A DNA stretch of 64,000 nt, from the NCBI GenBank assembly GCA_002049455.2, contig KV919091.1, forward strand, positions 20,061 to 84,060. The letters are read 5' to 3'. The position numbers and the translations under genes were made by a program. The DNA is from Porphyra umbilicalis (lineage: Eukaryota > Rhodophyta > Bangiophyceae > Bangiales > Bangiaceae). The notes beneath the pieces were generated by a model. That model saw nothing but the letters and a program-made list of their open reading frames with translations. It did no database searches and was not told where the DNA came from. Positions 21,399 to 32,777 of the stretch are shown in pieces (within the stretch, counting starts at the first letter, position 1; each line of letters starts with the position of its first letter).

Positions 21399-24300
21399 AT
21401 GGCACCAAGCGGCGACAAGGCCCTCATCGACGGGAACCCCGACCCCGACTCGGACCCAAGCGCGTCACCTGCCGGGGGCGGCCCCAACCTCGTACAGTTT
21501 GGCGGAGAAGTGGGCGTCTTCTTCGTCGTCCCGTCGGACATCGGGGCCACCCTTGCCTCCCTCCCCGGCATTCTGCCGAGCCAGACTCGCCGCAGTCGTG
21601 CGCGGCGCGCCCAGCCGCGACCTTCGCGGCTGCCGACTGGCGGTGAAGCCGGCGGAGCGGCCATTCGGGACAGCCGTCGCGGCAAGCGGCGTCGAGTCCC
21701 CGGCGTCCGTGACGCTGCTGACGACCTACCCGCCTCCTTTCTCTCTCCCGCCGAGGGCGAGGACGTTTATGCAGAAGACAGTTCGGGCAACGACGCGGCT
21801 GGGGCTGATTCGGACGCGCCGGGCACCGGAGACCGCGCGGAGGAGCTGACCAACTACTACAAGCAGCGCATCACGCGCGTCCTGTCCGTCGATATTGGCG
21901 ACGCGCCGCACGTGGACGAGAGCGCGGGCACGCTGTTCCGCGTCGTCTTCGTCAAGGGCAGGGCGGCTGTCGTCTTGTCGGAGGGCGAGCGGGCGTAAGT
22001 GGTGTGGGCGCAGATTGAGGACGGTCGCGCGTCGTACCTGTGCACGTGCGGAGGAATCGGCGGAGGCGAGTCGGCAGATCTAAGGTCGTGGCTGGGCACA
22101 TCCTCCAGCTGCTGCCACGCTCGGGGGATGCAGGCCTCGTGCGCGGAGCTGGCCAATGCCGCGGGGCTGGCCGACGACGTGGCGCTGCTTACCGCCCACG
22201 CGGTGCTGGACAACGCGTCTGTGGCGCCGCAGGCCGAATGTGACGTGTCGTTCGCCACCACGACGGCCAAGAAAAAGGCCGTTTTCGCCGTGCGCTTCCA
22301 GTAGACCTGGGCGGCGGTTGTCGTGCGCAACACGCTCAACAAGCAGCGGACCAAGAAGAGGGTGCAGCGGCGCCCGGCGTGCGCGCTGACAAGCTGCGAA
22401 AAGAACCATTGGACGTGCCAGCACGCCTTGTCGGTGTCACAGTGGTGTGCGGATTTGCAAGAGGCCACTGCGGAGGTACAGGCTACAACCCCGGGCTTTG
22501 TGGACCCGTTCAAGCACGTCCTGCTGCCGACGGTCGTGCAGGCAGCGCCACTGACGGCCGCCGCACAGGCGGCTGAGTGGGTGGCGTTTTCGGACGGCGC
22601 GGGGCGGTGTTCCCGAAACCTGCTGCCTTGCGATGGGGAGGTGGCCGACTGCTCATTGTTCCACCAGCTAGCCGACAGCGGGCGTGCCGCTCGGCATCCA
22701 GCCTACCTACCTGCCGTACTTTGCGAGGCGAGCTGCTTCTCGTGCGGCAGCGCCTACAATGGTGCTGGGGCGAAGGACACCGCCGCCACTCTTCACACGC
22801 TGCGCGGACGGGTGGCCGTGACGATACGGCGGAGGACCTGTGGCTCCGGCACGCGCGTGCCGTATGATGGGGCGCGCGACGGGCTGTTTGCGTCCAGCAG
22901 CACCACGGTCTTCACCAGGACCTACCTCGACGTCATGACGCAGATGGTTTTCACAGGGCACGGGACGTTGTCGTCGGCAGCCTCCGTCCTGTGCTTTCTC
23001 CTCGAGAGCACGAGGTCGATGTCGAGTGCCGCGTCGGGCCTCGCCCGCCAGACGCTCATCATCGCGGCGCATCGGTTCGCACGCACGCCGATCGTTCCGG
23101 CGTCGCTCTTTCGATGTGCAAAGTGCAAGCAGGCGGGCGACAGGCCGTACCTGGCGGTGATCGCCGACGGCCAGGTCTTATCCATTCTGTGCAACCAGTC
23201 GCAGCCGCTCGTGCGGCTGACCGAAGACGTGGTCGGCGTGCCGATGGACTCCGGGCCCGGATCGTGCTTGGTGTCGGCGGGCCTGCGCACCGCCATCCGC
23301 AAGCGCACAACTGCCGAGCGGCAACAGGTCGTGTGCATCACCAAGGAGGAGCACTCGACGCTCAAGCGGCTCACCGACGAGTTTTCGTCGGAGCCGCCGC
23401 CCCACGCCGCCGGCCGCGTCATCTCTAAGAGCGCAAACTTGGCGTGGGCGGCGGCCTTCATCTTCTTCTTGTTCTACACCAACGAGGAGTCCGACGTCGA
23501 CCCTGGGGCACACAAGGCTGCCGACGGGACCGTTGCGGCCAATGAGGCTGGCGTTGAAGGCGCTGGTGCTCCCGCTGCTGGAGGTGCCGGCGCTGGCGGT
23601 GGCGGTCCACCCGCCACTGAGGGCGACAGCGGGGGGGAGGGTGTCGCTGCCGCGGCAGCGCATGCGGCGTACTTCGTGAGCAAGAAAGTGCCTGGGGCCG
23701 TGGGAACCGGCCTCAGTTCGGCGGTCGAGAAGGAGCGGTGGCGTGTCGTGAGGCGGTTTGTGCTCACCTTTTTGGGTCGCCCTGTTGTCTTTGCCTTCAC
23801 CGGTCTGCCGCGAATGCGGATTCGGCGGGTGGCTAGGAATTTGGCGATGGAAGCCCCGTTGGCTGAGTGGAAGGCACATGCCAAGGCGGTGGAGTCGGTT
23901 CGCATCGTGTGGCCGTTCCTGCAGTTGATCGGGGCGGCCGACGACGTGGACGTGCAGATGACCCGAGCCGTCGGCGAGCTGCTGTTGTTCACCTGCGGGG
24001 TGGACTCGTACTGGGAGACGCTGTGGCGTAACCAGGCGTCTGGGATGCAAGGCGTTTGAGGACAACTGGAGGACAACTTCAGCGGCCAAGTACGCCGCGT
24101 GGGCTGCCGCGCGTACGGCACCAGTCCCTGATTCCTTCCCTCTGGCGTGCTCCAGGCACTCAGCGGCGCGCGGCCGTGCCCAGCTCCTGAAGGTAACAAG
24201 CGGGCACGTGTGGCCGGACCTGGAGCCCGTCAGCCTGTTCATCGCCGACAGCAAGGCCGAGGCTGTCAACGCCGCGAGGGCGGTCAAGGTGACGGCTAGG

Positions 24301-25464
24301 CGGGTGGCGTTGAAAGAGAGGCTGAACGAGAAGCTGGGATCGGACGACTGCCGGCACTCTTTTATCAACTCCCAGACGTTGATGCTCGGCGTTGAGAACT
24401 TCCTATGCCCCTGCGAGCTGCTCATCGGCTTCGACTTCCTCTGCCGCGCGGAGAGCCCCGCCCCCGTCTTGGCATCAGTCATGCAGCGGTTCCCACTCCT
24501 CCCTTCCGCCGTTTATTTCGACACGGCGTGCCAGATGGCACGCAATGCATCGCGGCGGGTACCTTGGCCTGTCAACAGGTCGGCCATGGCCGCAAGCATC
24601 GACCGTGCTCACCGCGTCCAAAAGCAGCACGGTTGCTCACACATCTACGACGCTGACGCCTACCCGGGTCGCTCGGTGCGGCACAGGACGGCGTGCGCGA
24701 GAAGCCTACATTCCATCAACAAGGCCTTCAAGACGCATCCCGTGCATTTCCGTCAAGACCATTTCATGGTGCATATGCGTCTCCTCGGCGGCTTTGTCAA
24801 CCTCCGCGTGAAGATGAGGAACGAGTTCGAAAGAGAAACAACCTACCGGCTCGCTTGTGCATTCTTCCATGAGCATGTGGAGATGTACTGCGACCGGCGC
24901 TCCTGCTCGTGCGCCCACGGACGCCGACAAGGAGTCGAGGCAGCAGCCGAAGCGGCCACCGCTGCCGTACCCGCGGCCGCTGGCGAACCCGATGCCCCTG
25001 CAGCTGCCGTAACAGACGCTGCGGCTGCTCTACCCGTCGCTGCTCCTCGCGATGCGGCACGTGGTTTCTTCCAAGCTGTTGAAGATGCTGTCGCTGCTGT
25101 TGTGACGCCGGCGGCGCACGCTGCTGTCGCCAACGCCGTCTCTGACGCTGCTCACGAAGCCGCCGCCATTGTGGCTGCTCGACTTGGGGCGGCAGCCGGG
25201 CAAACCGCTGTTGTAGCGGCCCATGGGGCCACAAGTGTTTCCGGTGAGCAACAAGGCATTCATTTGGGTGCCGCTGGGGCGAGCGCAGCCGCCCGGTCGG
25301 CCGCCTACGCGCCATTGCAGGTGGACGTGCAGGCCGCCGTCTACACGGCCGTTCAAACCGCGGTGGAGTATGCCGCGTCCGGCAGCGGCTGTGCAGCAGT
25401 TCAAGCCGCCGCAGACGAAGCAGGCGTAGCCGCTGGTCGTGCTGCTGGTACTGCGGCTTTGTAA
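21399..25464 (+). pseudogene. KDZ-superfamily (Zisupton-like) transposase, decayed
   Basis: From ATG at 21399 one frame runs to 24059, broken only by TAA (21996-21998) and TAG (22302-22304). A single-base shift near 24050 then moves to the frame ending at 25464. The N-terminal part is acidic and unidentified. The middle has CGSGTRVPYDGARDGLF (about 22840), like the CG..L.YDG motif of KDZ transposases. Further on are LIGFDFL, YFDTACQMAR (24514) and IDRAHRVQKQHGCSHIYD (24596), which match the KDZ core order (D..C near the first acid, then H..C). The C-terminus is Ala-rich. KDZ enzymes cut and paste DNA elements in the nucleus. About 1350 codons is long but within range. No terminal repeats were identified. 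Confidence 0.65.
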
Positions 25465-26149
25465 GCATCGGGGCTCGTGCGTAAAGTCGCTGTTGGGGCC
25501 GCGCCCGGCCAGCGTGACCAGGTCGGCGGCTGGCTCGTGATTGGTCCAGCGGCCCTGCAAGCAGCGTTGCGTGGTGCCTTGCGCGCTGCTGGTGTGGTGG
25601 TCAAGGATGAGAGTGCACCCTTCCCTCTTCATGACGGGCCAGCATCTGGAGGTGTTTTTGCCCATGTGGCTGGGGCTGGAGTTGAAGGTGAGGGTGGGGA
25701 TGGGGGTGTTGGCGTAGTGGAGATGGAGATGTGGGTGGGAAGTGGGTTGGGATGTTGCCGCGGCTGTCGACCAAATGGATGGCTTTGACATGCCTCGCGT
25801 GGACAGTGACACAGAGTCGTCCGACGGGCAGGCGTCGGACGCAGAGGGTAGCGCCGTTCCTCGTGCAGCGATGGCGAGTGATCGTTCTGTTTCTATTGTG
25901 TTCTCTTCTGTCCGTACTCCTGCACATTGACGTAGAAGTTACTGTGCCGCGTCTAGTCCCTGGCGATGTCCCTCCAAGTGCGTGGCACCCTTGCAAACCC
26001 GTCCTCTCGTCGTACGCCAAACGTCACCCCCTGTGTTTTGTTTAAAAGATAGAGAACAATGGACCTATCCGCCGTGCAGCTGTGTTCTTCACCTCTACAC
26101 TCATATCAAAAAATCATAAGTGGCTGCTACCGTGGCAGCAGCCGGGGCC
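25465..26149. other. Interval downstream of the KDZ transposase
   Basis: No gene recognised. Possibly the 3' part of the KDZ element. Small open frames on both strands look incidental. Confidence 0.4.
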
Positions 26150-26900
26150 GTAAAGCACCAACAGGGATGTCTGTGCAGAGGTGCGCAGCCGTTTACTTTG
26201 CCATGGCGGCGGTGGCGGCGCCAGCGGCGCCAACCGCGGGGGGGGGAAGACGCGCGGTGTCGACGACGGTTGGGGCAGCCGTGGCAGCAGCTGCGGCCGG
26301 CGGAGGCTGCAGCAAGGCGCGGTAGTGGCAGCATCACGCCGGCCGAGCGGCAGCCTCCAGGCAGGGGGCGGATCCGGCCGCTGCCGCCGCGAAGGCAGCG
26401 GCGGCGGCGCCGCTAGCCGCGGGGGGGAAGGGCGGTCGCGGCGGCGCGACGGTGCGAAGCGCAGCCGTGGCACCTTCCGTGGCGGGTGGCAGCCGCAGCA
26501 GGGCAAGGCAATGCAAGCATCACGCCGGCAGAGCGGCAGGGCCCAGACAGGGGGTTGTTCCGGCCGCTGGTGCCACCAAGGCAGCGGCGACGGCGGCGCC
26601 AGCTGCGGGGGGGGGGGCGGAAGCGGCGGTGACGGCGGAGCGTGGTGCAGCCGTGGCACCTGCCGCGGCGGCAGCCGCGGCAGGGCGCTGCACTGGCAGC
26701 AGCACGACGCTGGAGCTGCAGCGCCCAGAGAGGGGGCCGTTGCGGGCGCTGCCGCTACCACGGTGGCGGCGGAGGCGGAGACGTCGGTGACGGCGCCAGC
26801 CGCGGGGGGGTGGCGAGCACGGCGGCACGGGCGCGGGCGCGGCGGCAACGGGGGTCGGGCGGGGCGGTGCCGGCCCACCGACCCTGGCGGCGAAAAATCG
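26150..26900 (+). repeat. Minisatellite, unit about 185 bp, 3-4 copies
   Basis: Units can be registered on ATCACGCCGGC.GAGCGGCAG at 26333 and 26519 (period 186) and on a related AGCACGACGCTGG near 26701 (period about 183). Within each unit a long GGGGGGG run follows GCCGC or AGCTGC. The minus-strand open frame of 254 codons is proline/arginine-rich and is probably only the translated repeat. Confidence 0.7.
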
Positions 26901-27374
26901 GTCCACCCAGCGGTGCCAAGAGGTGGAGAACCGGGTGCCTTCTAAGCCAGCGGGTGGACTTTGGTGGGCAAGTGAGTGGTTTTTCGGGCAGTGTCTCATT
27001 CTCAGAGGGCCCCTGGCGGCAAGTCAGCGGCCGTTTTCTCCAGTGTTTCATTGTTGCACGTTTCCCGTCGTTCTCCGAGCATACTCCGTGCGAGATAGAA
27101 AGTAGGCCGTCGTGGAGCCATTCTCAGAGATGAGTATCATTATCAGCTGATCATTCTCGAGTGGGACGGCGGCGGGACCCGCGTGGCGGATGTCAGCCCG
27201 CCCGCTCACGATCGGTCGCGGCGGTTTGTCCGGTCGAACAGGGAAACAGGCTGTCCTAATTTCCTAAATCAATTCGGTTCTGACCACGTGCTCGGGGCTC
27301 TGACAGGACGCAACGCCATTGGCTCCGGCAAAATCCACGCTCGTGGAGTGCGCGTGGTCAGTTACTCCATGGAA

Positions 27375-28295
27375 AAATCACGCCATCTCATTGGGCCAGC
27401 ATCATTTCTACTCGTGTGCCTGGCCCTTGCTTACTGTAGCCCCCGTACTGCTCCCATTTGGTCCGCCTCCTCAGCGGCGTCGGCGGCACGAGGTCGACCC
27501 TTGCTTTGCAATACAATTCCCATATTTCTCCGTACTTGACATTCAAGTCTTGTAGATTGTGTCCACCCCGTCGACGTCACGACCAGACCGACGGTCGTCT
27601 TGTTCACGCCGACAGACAGCGACAGAAGAAGACTTGCCTTGAAAATTGCGATGAGTCGGTGACATCGCGAAACGCCGTGCTCCACGCTGCGCTCCGCTAT
27701 TTGCTTTGAGAGTGCAAAAAATCTGTCACGTGCACAGTGTGTTGTGAGATTGCGAGAAATTCACGACTCCCGCGAGGACGCCCGCGCACGTAACGCGGCA
27801 CCATACTCACAAACGCTGCAGCTCTGCCTCCGCCGCGACCTCACCTCGTCGGATTCGGAGTCGGTCGTGAGGACGGCCGGCTCCAACCGAGGCCCGTGCA
27901 ATCGGCATGCTTTGGAACAGAATAATTATACTGCTAGCAGACCAATTGGATTGGCCCAAACTGTTGCGCGGTGTGGCCAAACCACGTGCGATTGGTAGCC
28001 AATCACATGGCCTTTTGGTTTCTCACCGGGTATGAATACGAAACGGCCGAGCCTGCCGAGGATCACACGGTGTCTCTCCAGCGGGCCACCTCGACACGAA
28101 GGACTCCCGGGCGGAACTGGGGACCACGCCATCGGCTGGAAACGCCCATCCAAAGCCCATACAAAGCCCAGCAGTGTCCCATCCAAAACTCTGTTGGATG
28201 GGCTTGGATGAGCAGGAGAAGCCCATCCGTCAACAACCAAAGAGTGACTAGACAACATCCAAGGCCCATCTAAAACCCGTTTGGATGGGGTTTCT
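27375..28295 (+). mobile_element. Interspersed 0.9-kb repeat, copy 1
   Basis: It shares blocks in the same order with 51085-51995: ATTGGGCCAGCATC, ACTGTAGCCCCC, CGCAAAACGCCGTGCTCC-like, GAAACGGCCGAG..TGCCGAGGATCACACG, and a tail full of CCCATCC/GGATGGG motifs (28145-28290). No coding potential was seen. The CCCATCC cluster looks like subterminal repeats of a non-autonomous DNA element. Boundaries are approximate. Confidence 0.6.
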
Positions 28296-28495
28296 GCCGG
28301 CCTTGACGATGGCCTGCGTGGGCGTCGCGGGGGTGTCTTGAGGAGAAGGCCACCAGCGTTCGGGGCCACAGTAAGCCGCGGTCAACAGCAAGGATGAGAT
28401 TTACCGCCGCCTCGTCGCGCATCTGCTGGACCAATCAGATGACGAATGCGCTCCGCCCCTGCGAGGAGGGAAAGAAACGGGCGTGCCCCGCATCC

Positions 28496-29150
28496 TCGGC
28501 AAGTCAAATGTGGGTCGGCGGCGTGGATCGAGGACACGTTTCGTGCCACGTAGCAGCCGTTACCCACATTTGGAACCCATTTGTGCCTATCTGGGTCATC
28601 CGACCCACGCCAAATACCGGTCGGTGAGGACCACGTGGCCACACACGTGGCGCTAGTTGTGCCACCACCGCTCGTCTCAGCCCGGGCTTGGCGCCCACCA
28701 CGGGCGCTTGTGTCTCCATTTTCGGGTGTATCGAAAAGGCGCATCATCTTGCACCGTACAAGCTGCCTTTGTCAACTGGCACCAGACCCCCCCCGATGCC
28801 GTCACCCCCCCCCCCCCCAACGCCCTTAACTGCCGGCGCCCCTCCATCCAAAACTCGCACTGTGCCCACTACATCCCCCATCTCCGTCGACCGCCGCCCT
28901 GTCATATGGTCGGCCGGGGCGTCTCTCCACGGGGGAAGGGGTGATGGTGCTGGGGGTGGAGGTCAATTGGAAGGTGTTGCTCGCACAGAGGTCGCTGCAG
29001 TGCCGTTGCGGTAGATGTGGAGAGCTCAAATCGTGTCAACCGTTATTTGGACACTTGCCGACGCTAAATGTGGGGAAGATGTGGGTACATCCGACGTGGG
29101 TCGGCGACCCACATTCTACCCACATTTGATACCCACGCCCGACTTGCCGA
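28496..29150. mobile_element. Possible small inverted-repeat element
   Basis: Starts TCGGCAAGTC and ends with its exact complement GACTTGCCGA. Both ends are followed inward by ATGTGGGT/ACCCACAT motifs, including GTGGGTCGGCGACCCAC near 29096. No target duplication was seen, so this is a weak call. Confidence 0.35.
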
Positions 29151-29466
29151 CGCTCTCTACAGTCATTATTCGACCATCTGGTAGGGGTGCGTCGTGAAGT
29201 AGCCCTCTACCCGGGAAGAGCGTGCTCTTCTGAGCGACCCTAAAACCACTCGCAATCGGCGTGCGATCGTCGATCATTCCGACTCGTGGCATGATGTTTG
29301 GCGATCGTCGAGACTCGTGGCACAGTCGATCGTCGATGATTGACCTCACAACCGCTGAGTCTGCCACCATGCCTTGCCCAGACGACGCTGCACTGGGCCG
29401 TGCACTTGGCCGCATTTTTGTTGCGGTGCGTGTGAGCAACTCGTGTTCTTCTAGAGCTCCTTTTAC

Positions 29467-31807
29467 CTATGGTTGCTCTTCACCACTACATACCGCTCTG
29501 CACTCCTCGTCTACAGTGTCCTCTATAGCATGAGGGTCCTCCTCCAGATCCAACCAGCCCTCAACCGCAAGCTCTTGCTGAGCACGGTCGCCATCACCAA
29601 AGCAGCTCTGTGAAACCGCACAAGTCCCCATCAGCTCTAGGACCTCCCCAACGTCATCTGCAATGACGCGGTCGGAGGCGCGGTAGTCGCCGTGGTCAGC
29701 CACAACACGTGCCTCCATTTCCAGCGGCAGGATACAGGCCTTTGCCCAGCAGTGGGCAATCGCGGCCGGTGGGACGGCGGCCCACTCCTCCAGGATGAGC
29801 TCTGCCACGTCCTGGAGGTGGGCTGGGGCCCCGTCTCGGACGCCCTTGATGGGCCGCGGATTCAGCGCGCGTGACGTCCTCCAACGTCCTCGGACAACCG
29901 GGGGGGGGGGGTAGGGTGCTCCCACACGTTGGGTCGGGCGCGCAATGCCTCGTCCGCAGGCGTTGGCCCCGGCAAGCCCGTGACGTAATTGGGAGTGAAC
30001 GTAAATGCGTCCACTGAGCGGGGCGGGTCAATACGGACCACAGGAGCGGCGGCTTCCGAAATGGCGGTCTCGGCCCCCGCCGCCCGCCCGGATGAACCGG
30101 CATGAGCCTCTGCCGCCGCGCGCCGGCCTGAGAGCGGCTCAGTAGTGCTGGCCAGCAGCGATGGCGGAGCGGCCGAATCGGGCGCAGACGGCGGCACAGC
30201 ACAGTTGGCGGTCGGGCCAGGCGCGGGTGCGGCGGGTGGTCCACCCGTGCGGGAAGCGGTAGATCCCGACTCGGCCGTCAATATCGGAGTCTCGAGAGCG
30301 CTTCCTCCACCACTGGGGGCCTGATCAGATGCGGCCGCACCGACCGCCGAATTTGTCGCTGGCGCATCGCTTGGGGGGGGGGGGGGGGGGGTTGCGGTCC
30401 GACGGACGCGTGTGCGGCCCGACGCGGCGACGGGCTCGAGTTGCCGGGCCACTCCCCAGCACAGGGTGGGCCCAGTCGTACCCCGGCCCAGTCCACAGCC
30501 GTCGCGCCGACCACTGGACGCTCCGTCGCGGGTGGTCCACCTGGCGTTGGCCGCGCCCCCGCCGCTGCTGCCGCAACGGACGCCTCTGCAACCACCGCGT
30601 CAGCTGCTGCTGCCGCCTCCGCCGCCTCTCGTCGAACCTTGTCCTCGTGGGCCCGTAATACCAGCGCAATCAAACGCTTCTTGTAGCGGCGTTTCACAGA
30701 CGCTATGACGCCAGCGTCAAGGGGTTGGTGGATGGCCGTCACATTGGGAGGAAGCGCACAAATGCGTACTTGCGGATGCGTCAGCTCCGTGTGGGCCCCG
30801 CAGTTATCAACGATGAGGATGACGGGCTCCCTGGTCCTTGCCCGCACGCCGGCCACAAATACAGACGTAAACCACTTCTGGTAGACGACCGAGTCCATCC
30901 ATGCTGACTTCTGATTGAAGTATGGCAGAGGGCAGCTGGCTCGCGGCGGCTTAAAACACAGCGGCACGGCGGCAGACCCAATGATGGCAATTGGCAGCTT
31001 GTGGCTGCCCGTCGCGTTGCACGCCAACACGAGAGTGACTCGATCCTTCGCCTTCATCGCCTTGGTTCCGCGGGCCCGCCGCCGCTGCCCAGCTGCGATG
31101 TAAGCCCGGTTGGGTAGACACCGGAACTGCAGCCCCGTCTCATCCCTATTATATATATGGTCCGGGTCATACTTGGCCAGCTCCCGCCGTATCTCCGCCA
31201 TGCGCTCTTCCCCTTGTCTGGCAGCCTCAATCGCCGACCCCCCTTGCCCCCACAGCGCCACGTTCCGCAGGCTGTGCCGCTGCGCCCACTTCTGGACAAA
31301 GCCCGTCGATGCCTTGAATCCAGTCACACCCAGCTCTGCCGCAATCTCCGCCGCCTTCGCCTCCAGCACTGCCAGCGTCACAGGCAGGTCGCGTCTGGCC
31401 ATTGTCTGGATGCCATCATACCAAGCACGTAGAGCCTTGTCCACCGCCTCAAATCTTGATCGGCGCGCCCTCACGACGTCCAGTGGCTCTCCGCTCCGCT
31501 CTCGCGCCAGAAGTCGGGACCGCTCTCGAGGCTCGCAGATCCGTCGGGCGTTGGATAAAGAGATAGGTATATCAAAGCTGTTGACCAAACTCTGCACAGA
31601 GGTGTGGACCCCTCGGTCAAACAAGCGGATAAACGCAATCTTGTCTCCCAAGGAGAGGGCTGTTCTCTCCTTGCGGATGAGCCCATCAGCCACCTTCCGA
31701 CGCCCTTGGTCTCGCCCTACGTGATGCCGCCGATCTGGGTGACGTTGGAGGCAGTGCAGTCTCGTGGAAGTGCGCAGCGGCGGCTGCAGTGGCAGCAGCG
31801 GCTGCAA
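29467..31807 (-). CDS. pogo/Tigger-type DDE transposase, two homopolymer frameshifts
   Basis: The N-terminal part (31807-30278 frame) has a helix-turn-helix region (LSLGDKIAFIRLFDRG), then a CENP-B-like DNA-binding part (ELGVTGFKASTGFVQKWAQRHSL). The catalytic core follows: YNRDETGL (about 31140), ILIVDNCGAH (about 30800) and HQPLDAGVIASVKRRYKK (about 30715). Spacing between the second and third Asp is 29 residues, as in pogo-like DDxD enzymes. The C-terminal part continues in another frame after a long Pro-coding C-run (30371-30391) and in a third frame after the run at 29900-29911. There it ends with an Ile/Trp/Cys segment (EEWAAVPPAAIAHCWAKACI) typical of Tigger C-termini. The catalytic triad is intact. 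Function needs the two frames resolved. No TIRs were found. Confidence 0.85.
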
Positions 31808-32138
31808 CGCTGACCACCTGCCTCGTGTCGGAGGATGCCACGGGGAAGATCTCCTGGACGGCCGCCTCGGCAGCCGCGGCGGCAGCGGCGCGCGCAGCGC
31901 GAGGCGTCACGGCCGACATGGGATCGGGGGAGCATCGGCCAGAGAAGAAAAGGGGGGCGGGGGGAAGAAGGCATGGGGTGGGGTGGTGAGGGGGGGGCAC
32001 GGTTTGCTGGACGACGGCGCGTGCTCGACGTCGGTGGGACCGTGTCGCTCAATCATGGACTGTCAATCTTGTCTGGCTCGATCGCTCAATATCAGGATGA
32101 TTGAAGGAGGCTCGGACCTCGCACGCGGTCGATCGTTA

Positions 32139-32170
32139 TTCGTTTATATAGTAGGTACTATATAAACGAA
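32139..32170. repeat. 32-bp AT-rich palindrome
   Basis: Arms TTCGTTTATATAGTA and TACTATATAAACGAA with GG between them. It lies upstream of the pogo-type transposase and may mark an element edge or a former excision site. No second copy was found nearby. Confidence 0.85.
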
Positions 32171-32310
32171 CAGCACATAATTGAATAGTTACTGTACTAT
32201 GACACGGTGCGAGTCTTGATGCATGTTTCAGCAGAAAGCGTCACTTGTGGTGTCACTGTTGCAAATTTTGGAGTGCTTGGTTTTTTGTGGAACGACTGCA
32301 TGTCTACTCT

Positions 32311-32669
32311 GCGCAGTGGTGATTAACCGGGGGTGGGACACAAATGCCATTATGGGCCATGTGGACCCACATTCGGTCACGGAATCGGCGTGTGCGGGGT
32401 CACACACGCAGACTTTTTCCACAAACCTTTGTGGATGATACTTCCTGTCTTCTTGGGTTGGATGTCTTTACACCGCCAGAAGCGTCTCGACGAGAGGAAG
32501 AGCATGGCGCCGAGTCTGGCCGCCCAAGTGGACAGGAAGTGCGCTTCACAAAGGTTTGTGGGAAAAATCTGCGTGTGTGACCCCGCACAGGCCGATTCTG
32601 TGACCGAATGTGGGTCCACATGGCCCATAATGGCATTTGTGTCCCACCCCCGGTTGGTCACCACTGCGC
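32311..32669. mobile_element. Fold-back element with 123-bp inverted arms
   Basis: The arm 32311-32433 (starting GCGCAGTGGTGATTAACC) is repeated inverted at 32547-32669 with only a handful of mismatches, around a 113-bp loop. Long arms and no coding sequence fit a MULE- or Foldback-like non-autonomous element. The flanks show no clear target duplication. It ends about 110 bp before the bS18 start of copy B. Confidence 0.88.
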
Positions 32670-32777
32670 TGGGTATGCCTGGAAGTCGACTTGGGACCCG
32701 ACACGGTTGTCGGCGTGCCCGTCGCCGTCGCTCTGCCGGCCCGCGTCGCCCTCGAGGCGCCCCTTTGCCGCGACACC

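Noticed and set aside
22707-24482. Minus-strand ORFs of 120-434 codons
   Set aside because: Antisense shadows of the KDZ transposase frame.
27744-29439. Small ORFs of 60-150 codons across 27.7-29.4 kb
   Set aside because: They lie in an interspersed repeat or non-coding DNA, change between copies of the repeat and match no family I know.
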